DNA of 64,000 bases from Streptomyces albogriseolus (GCA_014650475.1 BMVA01000002.1:310001-374000); one strand, 5' to 3'; positions 9,079 through 17,699 are shown, counted from the first letter of the stretch. Notes: generated from the letters alone by a model not told the origin. Numbers and translations are program-made.

Positions 9079-9106
9079 CGCCCGGGCGTGTGTGGGGTGC
9101 GGGTGG

Positions 9107-12100
9107 CTACAGCCCGCCGTAGAACAGCTCCTCCACCACGCCACGGGCGCGGCGGGCCGTGCGGCGGTAGGCGTCGAGCATGTCGCCGGCGTGGCCGGGG
9201 CCGTAACCCAGGTAGCGGCCGACGGCGGCCAGCTCGCGCGGCACCGTCGGGAAGGTGTCCCCCGCCCGGCCGCGGACCAGCATCACCGCGTTGCGGACGC
9301 GGGTGGCCAGCACCCACGCCTCGTCGAGGAAGGCGGCGTCCTCCTCGGACAGCAGCCCGGCCTCGCGCGCGGCGGCCAGCGCCTCCCGTGTGCGGGTCGT
9401 CCGCAGCCCCGGCACCTCGGCGCCGTGCCGCAGCTGGAGCAGCTGCACCGTCCACTCCACGTCGGACAGCCCGCCCGGCCCCAGCTTGGCGTGCAGCTTG
9501 GGGTCGGCGCCGCGCGGCAGCCGCTCGGCCTCCATACGGGCCTTCAGCCGCCGGATCTCCCGGACCGCGTCCTCCTCAAGCCCTCCGGCCGGGTACCGCA
9601 GCGGGTCGATCAGCTCCACGAAGCGGCGGCCCAGGTCCTCGTCACCGGCGACGGGCTCGGCCCGCAGCAGGGCGTGCCGCTCCCACACCAGCGCCCAGCG
9701 CCGGTAGTACGCCTCGTAGGAGCCGAGGGTACGCACCAGCGGGCCCGACTTGCCCTCCGGGCGCAGGTCGGCGTCGATCAGCAGCGGCGGGTCGGCGCTG
9801 GGCGCCTGGAGCAGCCGGCGCATCTCCGCGACCACCTTGTTCGCGGCCTCGGACGCCTCCCGCTCGCCCACGCCGTCGCGCGGCTCGTGCACGAACAGGA
9901 CGTCCGCGTCGGAGCCGTAGCCCAGCTCGTGCCCGCCGAAGCGGCCCATGCCGATGACCGCGAACCGGGTGGGCAGGGTGTCCCCCCAGCCCTCGCGGAC
10001 CACCGCGCGGAGCGTGCCGGCGAGGGTGGCGGCGGTCAGGTCGGACACCGCGCCGCCCACCAGGTCCACCAGGGCGCCCTGGTCGGCCTCGGCGGGCTGC
10101 GACTCGGTGCCGTAGGAGCCGACGATGTCGGCGGCGGCGGTGCGGAACAGCTCGCGCCGGCGCACCCCGCGGGCGGCGGTGACGCCCTGGACGGCGTTGT
10201 CGGCGCGGCGGACCGCGGCGAGGACCTCCTGCTCCAGGGCAGCGCGGGAGCGCGGGGCGAGGCCGCCGCCGTCCCCGTCGCCGAGCAGCGCGACCGCCTC
10301 GGGGGCGCGCATCAGCAGGTCGGGGGCGAGCCGCCCGGCGGACAGCACCCGGGCGAGGTTCTCCGCGGCGGCGCCCTCGTCGCGCAGCAGCCGCAGGTAC
10401 CAGGGGGTCTTGCCGAGGGCGTCGGAGACCTTGCGGAAGTTCAGCAGGCCGGCGTCGGGGTCGGCGGAGTCCGCGAACCAGCCGAGCAGCACCGGCAGCA
10501 GGGTCCGCTGGATGGCGGCCTTGCGGGTGACGCCGGAGGCGAGGGCCTCCAGGTGGCGCAGGGCCGCGGCGGGGTCGGCGTAGCCGAGGGCGACCATGCG
10601 TTCGCGGGCGGCCTCCGCGCTGAGCCGGGCCTCGCCGGGGGCGAGCGCGGCGACGGCGTCGAGCAGCGGCCGGTAGAACAGCTTCTCGTGCAGCCGCCGC
10701 ACCACGGTGGTGTGGCGCCGCCACTCACGGGTCAGTTCGGCGACCGGGTCGGTGCGCAGGCCCAGGGAACGGCCGAGGCGGCGCAGGTCCGCCTCGGCCT
10801 CGGGGACCAGGTGGGTGCGGCGCAGCCGGTGGAGCTGGATGCGGTGCTCCAGGGAGCGCAGGAAGCGGTACGCCTCGTCGAGCTGGGCGGCGTCCGCGCG
10901 GCCGACGTAGCCGCCGGCGGCGAGGGCCTTGAGCGCGTCGAGGGTGGTGCCGCTGCGCAGGGAGGCGTCGGCGCGACCGTGCACCAGCTGGAGGAGCTGC
11001 ACGGCGAACTCGACGTCCCTGAGGCCGCCGGGGCCGAGCTTGAGCTGGCGCTCGACCTCGGCGGCGGGGATGTTCGCCACGACCCGGCGGCGCATCTCCT
11101 GCACGTCGGCGACGAAGTTCTCCCGCTCGGCGGCCTGCCACACCAGCGGCCGGAGGGCGGCCGTGTACTCCTCGCCGAGCGCGAGGTCGCCGGCGACCGG
11201 GCGGGCCTTGAGCAGCGCCTGGAACTCCCAGGTCTTGGCCCAGCGCTGGTAGTAGGCGAGGTGGGAGGCGAGGGTGCGGACCAGCGGGCCGTTGCGGCCC
11301 TCGGGGCGGAGGTTGGCGTCGACCGGCCAGATGGAGCCCTCGACGGTGGTCTCCGAGCAGATCCGCATCATGTGCGAGGCGAGCCGGGTCGCGGCGCGCA
11401 GCGCCTTGCCCTCGTCGGCGTCGCCGGCCGCCTCGCCGACGAAGATGACGTCGACGTCGGACACGTAGTTCAGCTCGTGGCCGCCGCACTTGCCCATCGC
11501 GATCACCGCGAGCCGGCACAGCGCGGCGTCCTCGGGCGCGGCGGCCGCGGCCAGGGCGAGGGCCGCGCGCAGGGTCGCGGTGGCGAGGTCGGCGAGTTCG
11601 GCGGCGGTCTGGGAGACGTCGACGGTGCCGCACACGTCGCGGGCGGCGATGGACAGCAGGCAGCGGCGGTAGGAGACGCGCAGGGCGACCGGGTCGGCGG
11701 CGTCGGCGAGGCCGCGTTCGAACTCCTCGACGCCGGGGTGCAGGTCGCGCGGCTCGTAGGTGACGAGGGCCTTCCAGTCCCGGGGGTGCCGGGCCAGGTG
11801 CTCGGCGAGCGCCTCGGAGGCGCCGAGCACCCCGAGGAGGCGGTCGCGCAGCGGCTTGGCCGCTATCACCGTGTCCAGCAGCTCCTGGCGGTCGGTGGCG
11901 CCGTCCTGCGCCTCCAGCAGCCGCACCAGGCCGTGCAGGGCGAGGTCGGGGTCGGCGGTGCCGCCGAGGGCGTCCAGCAGCACGGGGTCGTTGCGGACGG
12001 TCGCCAGCTCGGGGCTGTCGAGGAGGCGTTCGGCGGCCGACGGATCGGTGAAGCCGTGCCGCAGCAGCCGCGTGAAGATACTGCTCCTGCGCCCCGGCGC

Positions 12101-12109
12101 CGACGTCAT
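9107..12109 (-). CDS. glnE: Bifunctional glutamine-synthetase adenylyltransferase / deadenylase
   Basis: Controls glutamine synthetase I by adding AMP to, or phosphorolytically removing it from, its regulatory tyrosine, in response to nitrogen state. The protein has 1000 residues and the expected duplicated nucleotidyltransferase architecture. The N-terminal half has GGHELNYVSDVDVIFV near residue 213 and the C-terminal half GGHELGYGSDADVLFV near 728. Each is followed by a GPGGLxDVE element (KLGPGGLRDVEFAVQLLQL; KLGPGGLSDVEWTVQLLQL). It is transcribed alone; 28 bases separate its stop from the convergent PAP2 gene. A dyad, CGTACGG repeated around 12142-12157, precedes the start. The target GlnA is not in this window. 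Confidence 0.97.
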   Translation of the reverse strand: MTSAPGRRSSIFTRLLRHGFTDPSAAERLLDSPELATVRNDPVLLDALGGTADPDLALHGLVRLLEAQDGATDRQELLDTVIAAKPLRDRLLGVLGASEALAEHLARHPRDWKALVTYEPRDLHPGVEEFERGLADAADPVALRVSYRRCLLSIAARDVCGTVDVSQTAAELADLATATLRAALALAAAAAPEDAALCRLAVIAMGKCGGHELNYVSDVDVIFVGEAAGDADEGKALRAATRLASHMMRICSETTVEGSIWPVDANLRPEGRNGPLVRTLASHLAYYQRWAKTWEFQALLKARPVAGDLALGEEYTAALRPLVWQAAERENFVADVQEMRRRVVANIPAAEVERQLKLGPGGLRDVEFAVQLLQLVHGRADASLRSGTTLDALKALAAGGYVGRADAAQLDEAYRFLRSLEHRIQLHRLRRTHLVPEAEADLRRLGRSLGLRTDPVAELTREWRRHTTVVRRLHEKLFYRPLLDAVAALAPGEARLSAEAARERMVALGYADPAAALRHLEALASGVTRKAAIQRTLLPVLLGWFADSADPDAGLLNFRKVSDALGKTPWYLRLLRDEGAAAENLARVLSAGRLAPDLLMRAPEAVALLGDGDGGGLAPRSRAALEQEVLAAVRRADNAVQGVTAARGVRRRELFRTAAADIVGSYGTESQPAEADQGALVDLVGGAVSDLTAATLAGTLRAVVREGWGDTLPTRFAVIGMGRFGGHELGYGSDADVLFVHEPRDGVGEREASEAANKVVAEMRRLLQAPSADPPLLIDADLRPEGKSGPLVRTLGSYEAYYRRWALVWERHALLRAEPVAGDEDLGRRFVELIDPLRYPAGGLEEDAVREIRRLKARMEAERLPRGADPKLHAKLGPGGLSDVEWTVQLLQLRHGAEVPGLRTTRTREALAAAREAGLLSEEDAAFLDEAWVLATRVRNAVMLVRGRAGDTFPTVPRELAAVGRYLGYGPGHAGDMLDAYRRTARRARGVVEELFYGGL

Positions 12110-12282
12110 CCCCGGCCTCCCTCGTGCCTCGGTTCAGGGTCGTACGGTCGTACGGCCCTGAGCCTAACCGGAGGACGCGATCACGGCCCTGGGGCGGCCC
12201 GCGGTGAATTCCGGGGCCGGACGGGGTCTGATGAGGAGACCGCGGTCCCGCGGTGCGTCCTTCCGACCGTCCAGGAGTTCCC

Positions 12283-12801
12283 ATGACCGGCGTTCCCGAC
12301 ACCCCCGTGGGCCGTCTCGACCCGCGTTACAGCGACCCGACGGCCGGGGCGCCGCCTTGGACGGAGGTGGAGCGGCTGATCGCGGAGGCGGAGCTGTTCT
12401 GGATCTCCACGGTCCGTCCCGACGGCCGGCCGCACGTCACCCCGCTCCCGGCGGTCTGGTCGGCCGGCGCGCTGCACTTCTGCACCGGGCCGGAGGAGCG
12501 CAAGGCCCGCAACCTGGCGGAGAACCCGCACGTCGTGCTGACCACCGGCGTCAACACCTGGGCGGAGGGCTACGACGTGGTCGTGGAGGGCCGTGCGGAG
12601 CGCGTCGCGGACGACGCGCGGCTGCGCGGACTGGCCGCGCTGTGGGAGGAGAAGTACGGCGACTTCTGGCGCTTCGAGGTGCGGGACGGCCATTTCCACC
12701 ACGGGCCGGGCCGGGCTGTGGTGTTCTCGGTGGCGCCGCACACCGTTTTCGGATTCGGTAAGGGAGAGCCGTTCAGCCAGACCCGGTGGCGGTTCGCCTG
12801 A
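12283..12801 (+). CDS. Pyridoxamine 5'-phosphate oxidase-fold flavin protein
   Basis: 172 residues with the split-barrel flavin-binding fold. The pattern ELFWISTVRPDGRPHVTPLP and WSAGALHFCTGPEERKARNL is characteristic of the FMN/F420-binding PNPOx-like family, rather than of true PdxH. The C-terminal FGFGKGEPFSQTRWRF is also typical. Start ATG 12283 has GGAG nine bases upstream. The role is probably reduction of an unknown small molecule. It is followed after 33 bases by the VOC gene in the same direction. Confidence 0.85.
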   Translation: MTGVPDTPVGRLDPRYSDPTAGAPPWTEVERLIAEAELFWISTVRPDGRPHVTPLPAVWSAGALHFCTGPEERKARNLAENPHVVLTTGVNTWAEGYDVVVEGRAERVADDARLRGLAALWEEKYGDFWRFEVRDGHFHHGPGRAVVFSVAPHTVFGFGKGEPFSQTRWRFA

Positions 12802-12834
12802 CGCGGTACCCCGACGAAGGAGCCGGAGGCTCTC

Positions 12835-13275
12835 ATGTTCATGACCCTCGAAGTGATCCCGCTGCCGGTGAGCGACATCGACCGCGCCCGGGACTTCTAC
12901 CGGGACAAGGTCGGCTTCCACGTCGACATCGACGAGGAGGTCATGCCGGGCATGCGCATCGTCCAGCTCACCCCGCCGGGTTCGGGCTGCTCGATCGCCC
13001 TCGGCGAGACCCTCTGGGAGATGACCCCCGGCCCCACCCCGTCCCCCGGCGCCTACCAGGGCCTCCAGCTCGTCGTCGCCGACATCGAGAAGGCCCACGC
13101 GGACCTGGTCGCGCGGGGCCTGGACGTCTCCGAGCCGGTCCGGTACTCGGAGGCCGACGGCGCCACCTTCATGTACTTCACGGACCCGGACGGCAACGGC
13201 TGGGCGGTGCAGGAGTACCGGAAGCGCGCGACGGAACCGCTGCACCGGCTGCTGACGGAGCAGGCGGGGGCCTGA
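12835..13275 (+). CDS. VOC-superfamily (glyoxalase/bleomycin-resistance-like) protein
   Basis: 146 residues with two beta-alpha-beta-beta-beta repeats. The first starts MTLEVIPLPVSDIDRARDFY, and the second runs GLQLVVADIEKAHADLVARG and FTDPDGNGWAVQEY. Metal-ligand-type residues occur in FTDPDGN and near the C-terminal QEY. AAGGAG lies 18 bases and GGAGG about 10 bases before ATG 12835; ATG 12841 is an alternative. It may be cotranscribed with the PNPOx-like gene. Substrate unknown. Confidence 0.86.
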   Translation: MFMTLEVIPLPVSDIDRARDFYRDKVGFHVDIDEEVMPGMRIVQLTPPGSGCSIALGETLWEMTPGPTPSPGAYQGLQLVVADIEKAHADLVARGLDVSEPVRYSEADGATFMYFTDPDGNGWAVQEYRKRATEPLHRLLTEQAGA

Positions 13276-13290
13276 CTCGTCGACGAGCGG

Positions 13291-13728
13291 TCAGAGATCG
13301 TCGGGGAGGATCCGGAAGCAGGAGTATCGGCCCCCCGTGGGACGCAACGCCCGGAAGTCCCTGAGATCTCTGGTGAGGATGGCGTCCGTGCCGTATTCGG
13401 CGGCGAGAGCAACGTTGACCGCGTCCACCAGGTCCAGATCCATTGACGCGTACCGGGCCCGGACGGCCAGCGCGGCTTCCATGACCTCCGGAGTCGGCGG
13501 AGCCAGGACCAGCCGCATTTGCCGGACGCGTTCGGTGAGGGAACGAACGATCGCGTCGGCAGCCCCTCGCCCGGCGCGGCTGGTGGCCACCTGGTGTACC
13601 TCGGTGAGCGCGAGCGGGGTGGCGACAAGGAAGCCGCACTGGTCAGCGGCCTTCCTGACAGCGTGGTGATCCGGGTCGGACCGGTTGAACAGGGTGAGAA
13701 TGCCGGACGTGTCGGCGATGGCGATCAC
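13291..13728 (-). CDS. vapC: PIN-domain toxin (VapC-like)
   Basis: Probable Mg-dependent endoribonuclease toxin of a type II toxin-antitoxin pair, 145 residues. PIN-domain acidic residues are visible: D6 in MIAIADTSGIL, E43 in LALTEVHQV, D99/D102 in SMDLDLVDAVNVALAAEYG and D121 in ILTRDLRDF. The start is GTG 13728, overlapping the antitoxin stop (GTGA), which implies coupled translation. Codon use is slightly less GC-biased than in neighbouring housekeeping genes, consistent with an acquired module. The exact RNA target cannot be predicted. Confidence 0.85.
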   Translation of the reverse strand: MIAIADTSGILTLFNRSDPDHHAVRKAADQCGFLVATPLALTEVHQVATSRAGRGAADAIVRSLTERVRQMRLVLAPPTPEVMEAALAVRARYASMDLDLVDAVNVALAAEYGTDAILTRDLRDFRALRPTGGRYSCFRILPDDL

Positions 13729-13994
13729 GCAGCGTTGCCCTGGTTCCGGCGCTCGCGCTCCTCATACCCTCGAGTCACTGCCGAACGGATTTCGTCCTTG
13801 TCCACGGAACCGCCGAGGTCGAAGGTCTCCTCGTCGGAGACGAACGGCTCGTCCCACACACGGTGGGCCAAAGCGATGCGGTGGATGCCCTCGCGGATTA
13901 TCTCCGCTTCCGACACCCCCAGACGGGCCGCCGCCTCCTTGATCAGGAGCAGGTCGCTGTCATCCGCGTAGACATTGGTGCGCTTCAGAGCCAT
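13725..13994 (-). CDS. vapB: Ribbon-helix-helix-type antitoxin (VapB-like)
   Basis: 89-residue antitoxin partner of the PIN toxin. The N-terminal MALKRTNVYADDSDLLLIKE, then AAARLGVSEAEIIREGI, looks like a ribbon-helix-helix (CopG/Arc-like) DNA-binding domain. The acidic C-terminal tail (WDEPFVSDEETFDLGG) is the expected toxin-neutralising segment. Start choice: ATG 13994 gives the family-like N-terminus, but ATG 14033 has a good GAGGAGG in front and would add MKAAMVQVLYHGG. A perfect palindrome abuts ATG 13994, so operator and translation start are fused. Confidence 0.8.
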   Translation of the reverse strand: MALKRTNVYADDSDLLLIKEAAARLGVSEAEIIREGIHRIALAHRVWDEPFVSDEETFDLGGSVDKDEIRSAVTRGYEERERRNQGNAA

Positions 13995-14027
13995 GCCGCC
14001 ATGGTACAGGACCTGTACCATGGCGGC
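13995..14027. promoter_or_regulatory. Perfect palindrome at the antitoxin start (autoregulatory operator)
   Basis: GCCGCCATGGTACAGG (13995-14010) is followed by one base and by its exact reverse complement (14012-14027). The element touches the antitoxin ATG. Read on the minus strand it contains TACCAT six bases before the ATG, which could be the -10 box of a leaderless message. TA complexes usually bind such dyads to repress their own operon. Confidence 0.7.
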
Positions 14028-14143
14028 TTTCATCGAGGGCCTCCTCACCCGATCCGTAAGAGATTCTTCCCCGCCTTCGGTATGGCCGTGACGCCTACCG
14101 TGAGCTGCATCGCGATACGGCGCGTGGTGGTGGGAGGGTGCGG

Positions 14144-15025
14144 ATGTCGGTGGACGGTGAGGCGGTGCGCCTCGCGGACGAGGCTCAGGCGGACGAACCG
14201 GGGTGGGAGGTGGACCCGGACGACGAATGGGGGGTGGCCGTCGTCGCCACGGTGGGGCGGCAGTTGAAGCTGCGCCGGGAGGCCGCGGGGATGCGCGCCT
14301 GCGACTTCGCGGCGGCGGTGAAGTACGGGGAGGACCTCGTCTACAAGGTCGAGAGCGGGAAGCGGATTCCCCGGCCCGAGTACCTGGAAAAGGCGGACGA
14401 GGTCCTGAGGGCGGGCGGGCTGATCGCCGCGATGAAGGAGGACGTGGCGAAGGTCCGGTACCCCAAGAAGGTGCGGGATCTGGCCAAGCTCGAAGGCCAG
14501 GCCGTGGAGCTTCTTTCGTACGGCAGCCACAACTTGCACGGGCTCCTGCAGACCGAGGAGTACGCCCGGGCGCTGCTGAGTACCCGGCGGCCGGCCCTGT
14601 CGGAGGACGAGCTGGAAAGGGCGGTCGCCGCTCGGGTGGCCCGGAAAAGCGTCTTTGCGCGGCGCCCCGCGCCGGAGTTGAGCTTCGTACAGGAGGAGGT
14701 GACCCTCAGACGCCCCGTCGGAGGCAGGGAGGTCTTGCGCACGCAGCTCGAACACCTCGTGGAGCTGGCCCGGTTGCGGCACGTCGAGATCCAGGTGATG
14801 CCGACATCCTGTGGGGACCACCCCGGAACCGGAGGACGGATCCAGGTACTCAAGTTCCAGGACGGCACAGCGGTGGGCCGGGCGGACGACGAGTTCGGGA
14901 GCCGCCCTGTCACCGATCCCCGTCACCTGCGCATCCTCGAGCTGCGCTATGGCATCATCCGAGCCGAAGCGCTGAGCGCGCGGGAGTCACTGGCCTTCAT
15001 CGAACAAGTTCTGGGGCATACATGA
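14144..15025 (+). CDS. XRE-family regulator with DUF5753 domain
   Basis: 293-residue helix-turn-helix protein. The XRE-type DNA-binding domain is about residues 31-90 (VGRQLKLRREAAGMRACDFA, GEDLVYKVESGKRIPRPEYL). The rest matches DUF5753 (NLHGLLQTEEYARALLSTRR, LRHVEIQVMPTSCGDHPGTG). This architecture is highly multiplied in Streptomyces and is nearly always paired with a small DUF397 protein; known members affect development and antibiotic production. ATG 14144 is preferred to GTG 14138 because GGGAGG ends seven bases upstream. It overlaps the next gene by ATGA. Confidence 0.88.
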   Translation: MSVDGEAVRLADEAQADEPGWEVDPDDEWGVAVVATVGRQLKLRREAAGMRACDFAAAVKYGEDLVYKVESGKRIPRPEYLEKADEVLRAGGLIAAMKEDVAKVRYPKKVRDLAKLEGQAVELLSYGSHNLHGLLQTEEYARALLSTRRPALSEDELERAVAARVARKSVFARRPAPELSFVQEEVTLRRPVGGREVLRTQLEHLVELARLRHVEIQVMPTSCGDHPGTGGRIQVLKFQDGTAVGRADDEFGSRPVTDPRHLRILELRYGIIRAEALSARESLAFIEQVLGHT

Positions 15026-15237
15026 ACCGCACGGGCTCAGGCGAAGTCGACGTCGATCTGACGTGGTTCAAGAGCAGCTACAGCGACAGTAGCAACCCCA
15101 ACGACTGCGTGGAGGTCGCGATAGCCCCCGGATCCGTCCACGTCCGGGACTCCAAGGCCCCCGACGGCCCCCGCCTCACCGTCACGTCCACCGCGTGGAG
15201 CCGCTTCGTGTCGCACAGCTCGCACAGCGCCCGTTGA
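15022..15237 (+). CDS. DUF397 small protein, partner of the upstream XRE regulator
   Basis: 71 residues. The family core is plain: LTWFKSSYSDSSNPNDCVEV then AIAPGSVHVRDSKAPDGPRL. The start ATG overlaps the regulator stop (ATGA), so the two are translationally coupled. DUF397 proteins are thought to modulate their cognate XRE/DUF5753 partner, possibly as an antagonist; this is inferred from family knowledge. Confidence 0.9.
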   Translation: MNRTGSGEVDVDLTWFKSSYSDSSNPNDCVEVAIAPGSVHVRDSKAPDGPRLTVTSTAWSRFVSHSSHSAR

Positions 15238-15239
15238 GG

Positions 15240-15268
15240 CCGGGGGCCGCCGTGAGGACGGCCCCCGG
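15240..15268. terminator. Bidirectional terminator between DUF397 and pectate lyase genes
   Basis: CCGGGGGCCG (15240-15249) pairs with CGGCCCCCGG (15259-15268) across a 9-base loop. It lies between two convergent stop codons. Confidence 0.7.
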
Positions 15269-15273
15269 GTGGG

Positions 15274-16821
15274 TCAGCTCGCGTACGTCTCGAACTCCGC
15301 GATGCGCGGGGTGCCCGAGGCGTTGGTGATCTCGAGGGTGATCTTCTTCAGGGAGGCCGGGGAGAAGCTGACCGTGCCCGCCCCGCTGCCGGAGGCCAGG
15401 ACCGCGCCCGTGTCGTGGTTGAGCAGGCGGTAGGCGCCGATGGTGCCGGAGCCGGAGGCCAGGCGGATGTTGACCTTCGACACGGTGGTGGCGGAACCCC
15501 ACTTCACCGAGACCGAGCCGGTCGAGCCGGACGGCGACCAGTACGTGCCCGTGTTGCCGTCGACCACGTTGCCGTAGCTGGTGCCGGAGGCCTTGGAGGA
15601 ACCGTCCGCGCCCGCGCCGAGGCTCAGGTTGGTGCCGGCCGGCGGGTCGGTGGGACCGGGGTCGGTCGGCTCACCCGGGTCCGTCGGGCCGGGGTCGGTC
15701 GGGTCCGGGCTCTGCGGGGTGCAGCTGCCGTCCGACACTTTCAGGCCCTTGTTGGCGCCCGCCGTCTGCGCCACCACGTTCGGCACGCAGTTCGCCCCGT
15801 CCAGGGTGAAGCCGTACGGGATGCTCACGGACGTGTTCGACGTCGGGTTGGGACCGGCCGGGTTGTGGTCGCCGCTGCGCGAGGACCAGGTGACGTTGTC
15901 GAAGACGTTGCCGCTGACCTGCCAGTAGCCGGCCGCGTCGGTGTAGAAGGTGCCGAGGACGTCCTTGGAGTCCTCGAAGTAGTTGTTGTCCACCTTGGCG
16001 CGGGCGCCGGCGCGGGAGTTGATGCCGGACTCGTTCAGCCGCTTGTAGTGGTTGTTGTACATGTGGGCGATGCCGCCGCGCAGTAGGGGCGCTCGGGAGT
16101 CGATGTTCTCGTACAGGTTGTGGTGGAACGTGACGTACCCGTTGGAGGTGTCGCTCTCGCTGGAGCCGATGAGGCCGCCGCGCCCGGAGTTGCGCAGGAC
16201 GCTGTACGACAGCGTCACGTACTGGGTGTTGTCCTTCATGTCGAACAGGCCGTCGTAGCCCTCGGACTCACCGCCGGACGCCTCCAGCGTGACGTGGTCC
16301 ACCCAGACGTTCCTGACACCGCTTTCCATGCCGATGGCGTCGCCGCCGTTCGACGTGGGCGAGCCGGACTTCTTGACGTTCCGGACGGTCACGTTCTGGA
16401 TGATGATGTTCCTGGACTCCCGGATGTGGATGCCCAATTGGTCGAAGACCGCGCCGTTGCCGACGCCGACGATGGTGACGTTGCTGATCTGCTTGAGCTC
16501 GATCACGCCGGCCGCGGTGTTGCAGCTGCTGCCGGACACCTTGGCGGTGTTGCCGTGGTTGATGGTGCCCTCGACCTGGATGGTGATCGGGGTCGAGCTG
16601 CTGGCCCGGCTGCAGAGGGCCTGGTGGATGGCGGTGCCGGTGGTGGCGCGGACCGTCTGCCCGCCCGCCCCGCCGGTGGTCCCGCCGTTCTGGGTCGCGT
16701 AGCCGGTGACCCCTCCGGCGGCGGCGGATGCGGTGGTCGTGGACAGCGCCACGCCGGTGGCGGCCGTCAGGGCTCCGGCGGCCAGTAACGCGGAGAGCCG
16801 CACGGCGACTGCTCGTCTCAT
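15274..16821 (-). CDS. Secreted pectate lyase (PL1) with C-terminal discoidin-like domain
   Basis: 515-residue exported enzyme predicted to cleave polygalacturonate by beta-elimination. Residues 1-34 form a signal peptide ending near TASAAA. The parallel beta-helix catalytic domain spans about 36-350. It contains VWVDHVTLE and GLFDMKDNTQYVTLSYSVL (Ca-binding acidic residues), YVTFHHNLYENIDSRAPLLR (the PL1 hallmark with catalytic-type Arg) and AHMYNNHYKRL. A Pro/Thr/Asp-rich linker (PTDPGPTDPGEPTDPGPTD) leads to a C-terminal domain of about 130 residues resembling F5/8 type C (discoidin) carbohydrate-binding modules. A perfect 14-base palindrome lies 101 bases upstream of the start. Confidence 0.92.
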   Translation of the reverse strand: MRRAVAVRLSALLAAGALTAATGVALSTTTASAAAGGVTGYATQNGGTTGGAGGQTVRATTGTAIHQALCSRASSSTPITIQVEGTINHGNTAKVSGSSCNTAAGVIELKQISNVTIVGVGNGAVFDQLGIHIRESRNIIIQNVTVRNVKKSGSPTSNGGDAIGMESGVRNVWVDHVTLEASGGESEGYDGLFDMKDNTQYVTLSYSVLRNSGRGGLIGSSESDTSNGYVTFHHNLYENIDSRAPLLRGGIAHMYNNHYKRLNESGINSRAGARAKVDNNYFEDSKDVLGTFYTDAAGYWQVSGNVFDNVTWSSRSGDHNPAGPNPTSNTSVSIPYGFTLDGANCVPNVVAQTAGANKGLKVSDGSCTPQSPDPTDPGPTDPGEPTDPGPTDPPAGTNLSLGAGADGSSKASGTSYGNVVDGNTGTYWSPSGSTGSVSVKWGSATTVSKVNIRLASGSGTIGAYRLLNHDTGAVLASGSGAGTVSFSPASLKKITLEITNASGTPRIAEFETYAS

Positions 16822-16921
16822 GGTCGTCTCGCCTTTCGTCGTTCACTGTCACGGTTGCTGTCAGGGGCATGTCAGTGGAACCGATGAGGGAGGGCGGGGG
16901 TGGGCCTCACCCATCGATGCG

Positions 16922-16935
16922 AGAAAGCGCTTTCT
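16922..16935. promoter_or_regulatory. Palindrome AGAAAGCGCTTTCT between pectate lyase and DinB genes
   Basis: A perfect 14-base palindrome with a CG-centred core, as in LacI-family operators. It lies 101 bases from the pectate lyase start and 207 from the divergent DinB-like gene, so the lyase is the likelier target. The outer bases differ from the beta-glucan sites (TGAGAGCGCTCTCA), suggesting a different but related repressor. The rest of this 320-base gap shows no gene. Confidence 0.55.
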
Positions 16936-17141
16936 GTCTGTGTGTCGCGACAGTAGAGGCGCGACCGCGGGCTGGCAAGGTCCCGTGCGAGAACGGAGCG
17001 GGGTCGTCCGAATCGCGGTGCGGAGGGACCGCCGTACTAGGACGGGATCCGACCTACATGGCTCCTAACGTGTCTCTCGTCGCGCCGGACCGAACGGCAC
17101 GGAACGACGAACCGGATCACCGAACCGACGAAGGCGGAGCC

Positions 17142-17699
17142 ATGACCGTGAACCAGCCGACCACCGACCAGCCCGCCGAGGCCCCCGCCGTCACGGGTGA
17201 GCACGCCGACCTGCTGACGACGCTCGCCGAGCACCGGCGCTTCCTGCGGTTCACCACGCGTGACCTCACCGACGAGCAGGCGGGCCTGCGGACGACGAAG
17301 AGCGCGCTGTGCCTGGGCGGCCTGATCAAGCACGTCACCTCGATGGAGCGGACCTGGGTGCGCTTCATCCTGGAGGGCCCGTCGGCGATGCCGGACTTCA
17401 CGGAGATGACGGAGGAGGACTTCGCGCGCCGGGAGGCCGAGTTCCAGATGCAGCCCGGCGAGACGCTGGCCGGCGTCCTGGAGGCCTACGCGGAGGTGGC
17501 CCGCCACACGGAGGAGGTCGTCGCCGGCCTGCCCGACCTGAACGCGTCGTGGCCGCTGCCGAAGGCCCCGTGGTTCGAGGGCCGGCCCGAGTGGAGCGCG
17601 CGGAGGGTGCTGCTGCACATCATCGCCGAGACGGCCCAGCACGCGGGCCACGCGGACATCATCCGGGAGTCGCTGGACGGGGCGAAGACGATGGGGTGA
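17142..17699 (+). CDS. DinB/DUF664-family four-helix protein
   Basis: 185 residues. DinB-like metal-binding four-helix bundle: LLTTLAEHRRFLRFTTRDL, CLGGLIKHVTSMERTWVRF with the first His, and VLLHIIAETAQHAGHADIIR with the C-terminal His pair. These proteins usually act as thiol-dependent transferases or isomerases; no substrate can be named. ATG 17142 follows GGCGGAG. It is a single gene whose 3' end faces glnA2 across a strong terminator. Confidence 0.87.
   Translation: MTVNQPTTDQPAEAPAVTGEHADLLTTLAEHRRFLRFTTRDLTDEQAGLRTTKSALCLGGLIKHVTSMERTWVRFILEGPSAMPDFTEMTEEDFARREAEFQMQPGETLAGVLEAYAEVARHTEEVVAGLPDLNASWPLPKAPWFEGRPEWSARRVLLHIIAETAQHAGHADIIRESLDGAKTMG

Noticed and set aside
12142-12157. 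CGTACGG repeats before glnE as an operator
   Set aside because: Short and GC-rich; cannot be told from chance without comparison to relatives.
9092-12286. Long plus-strand frame over glnE
   Set aside because: Amino-acid composition is Gly/Val/Leu/Arg-heavy with no motif; glnE on the other strand explains the sequence.
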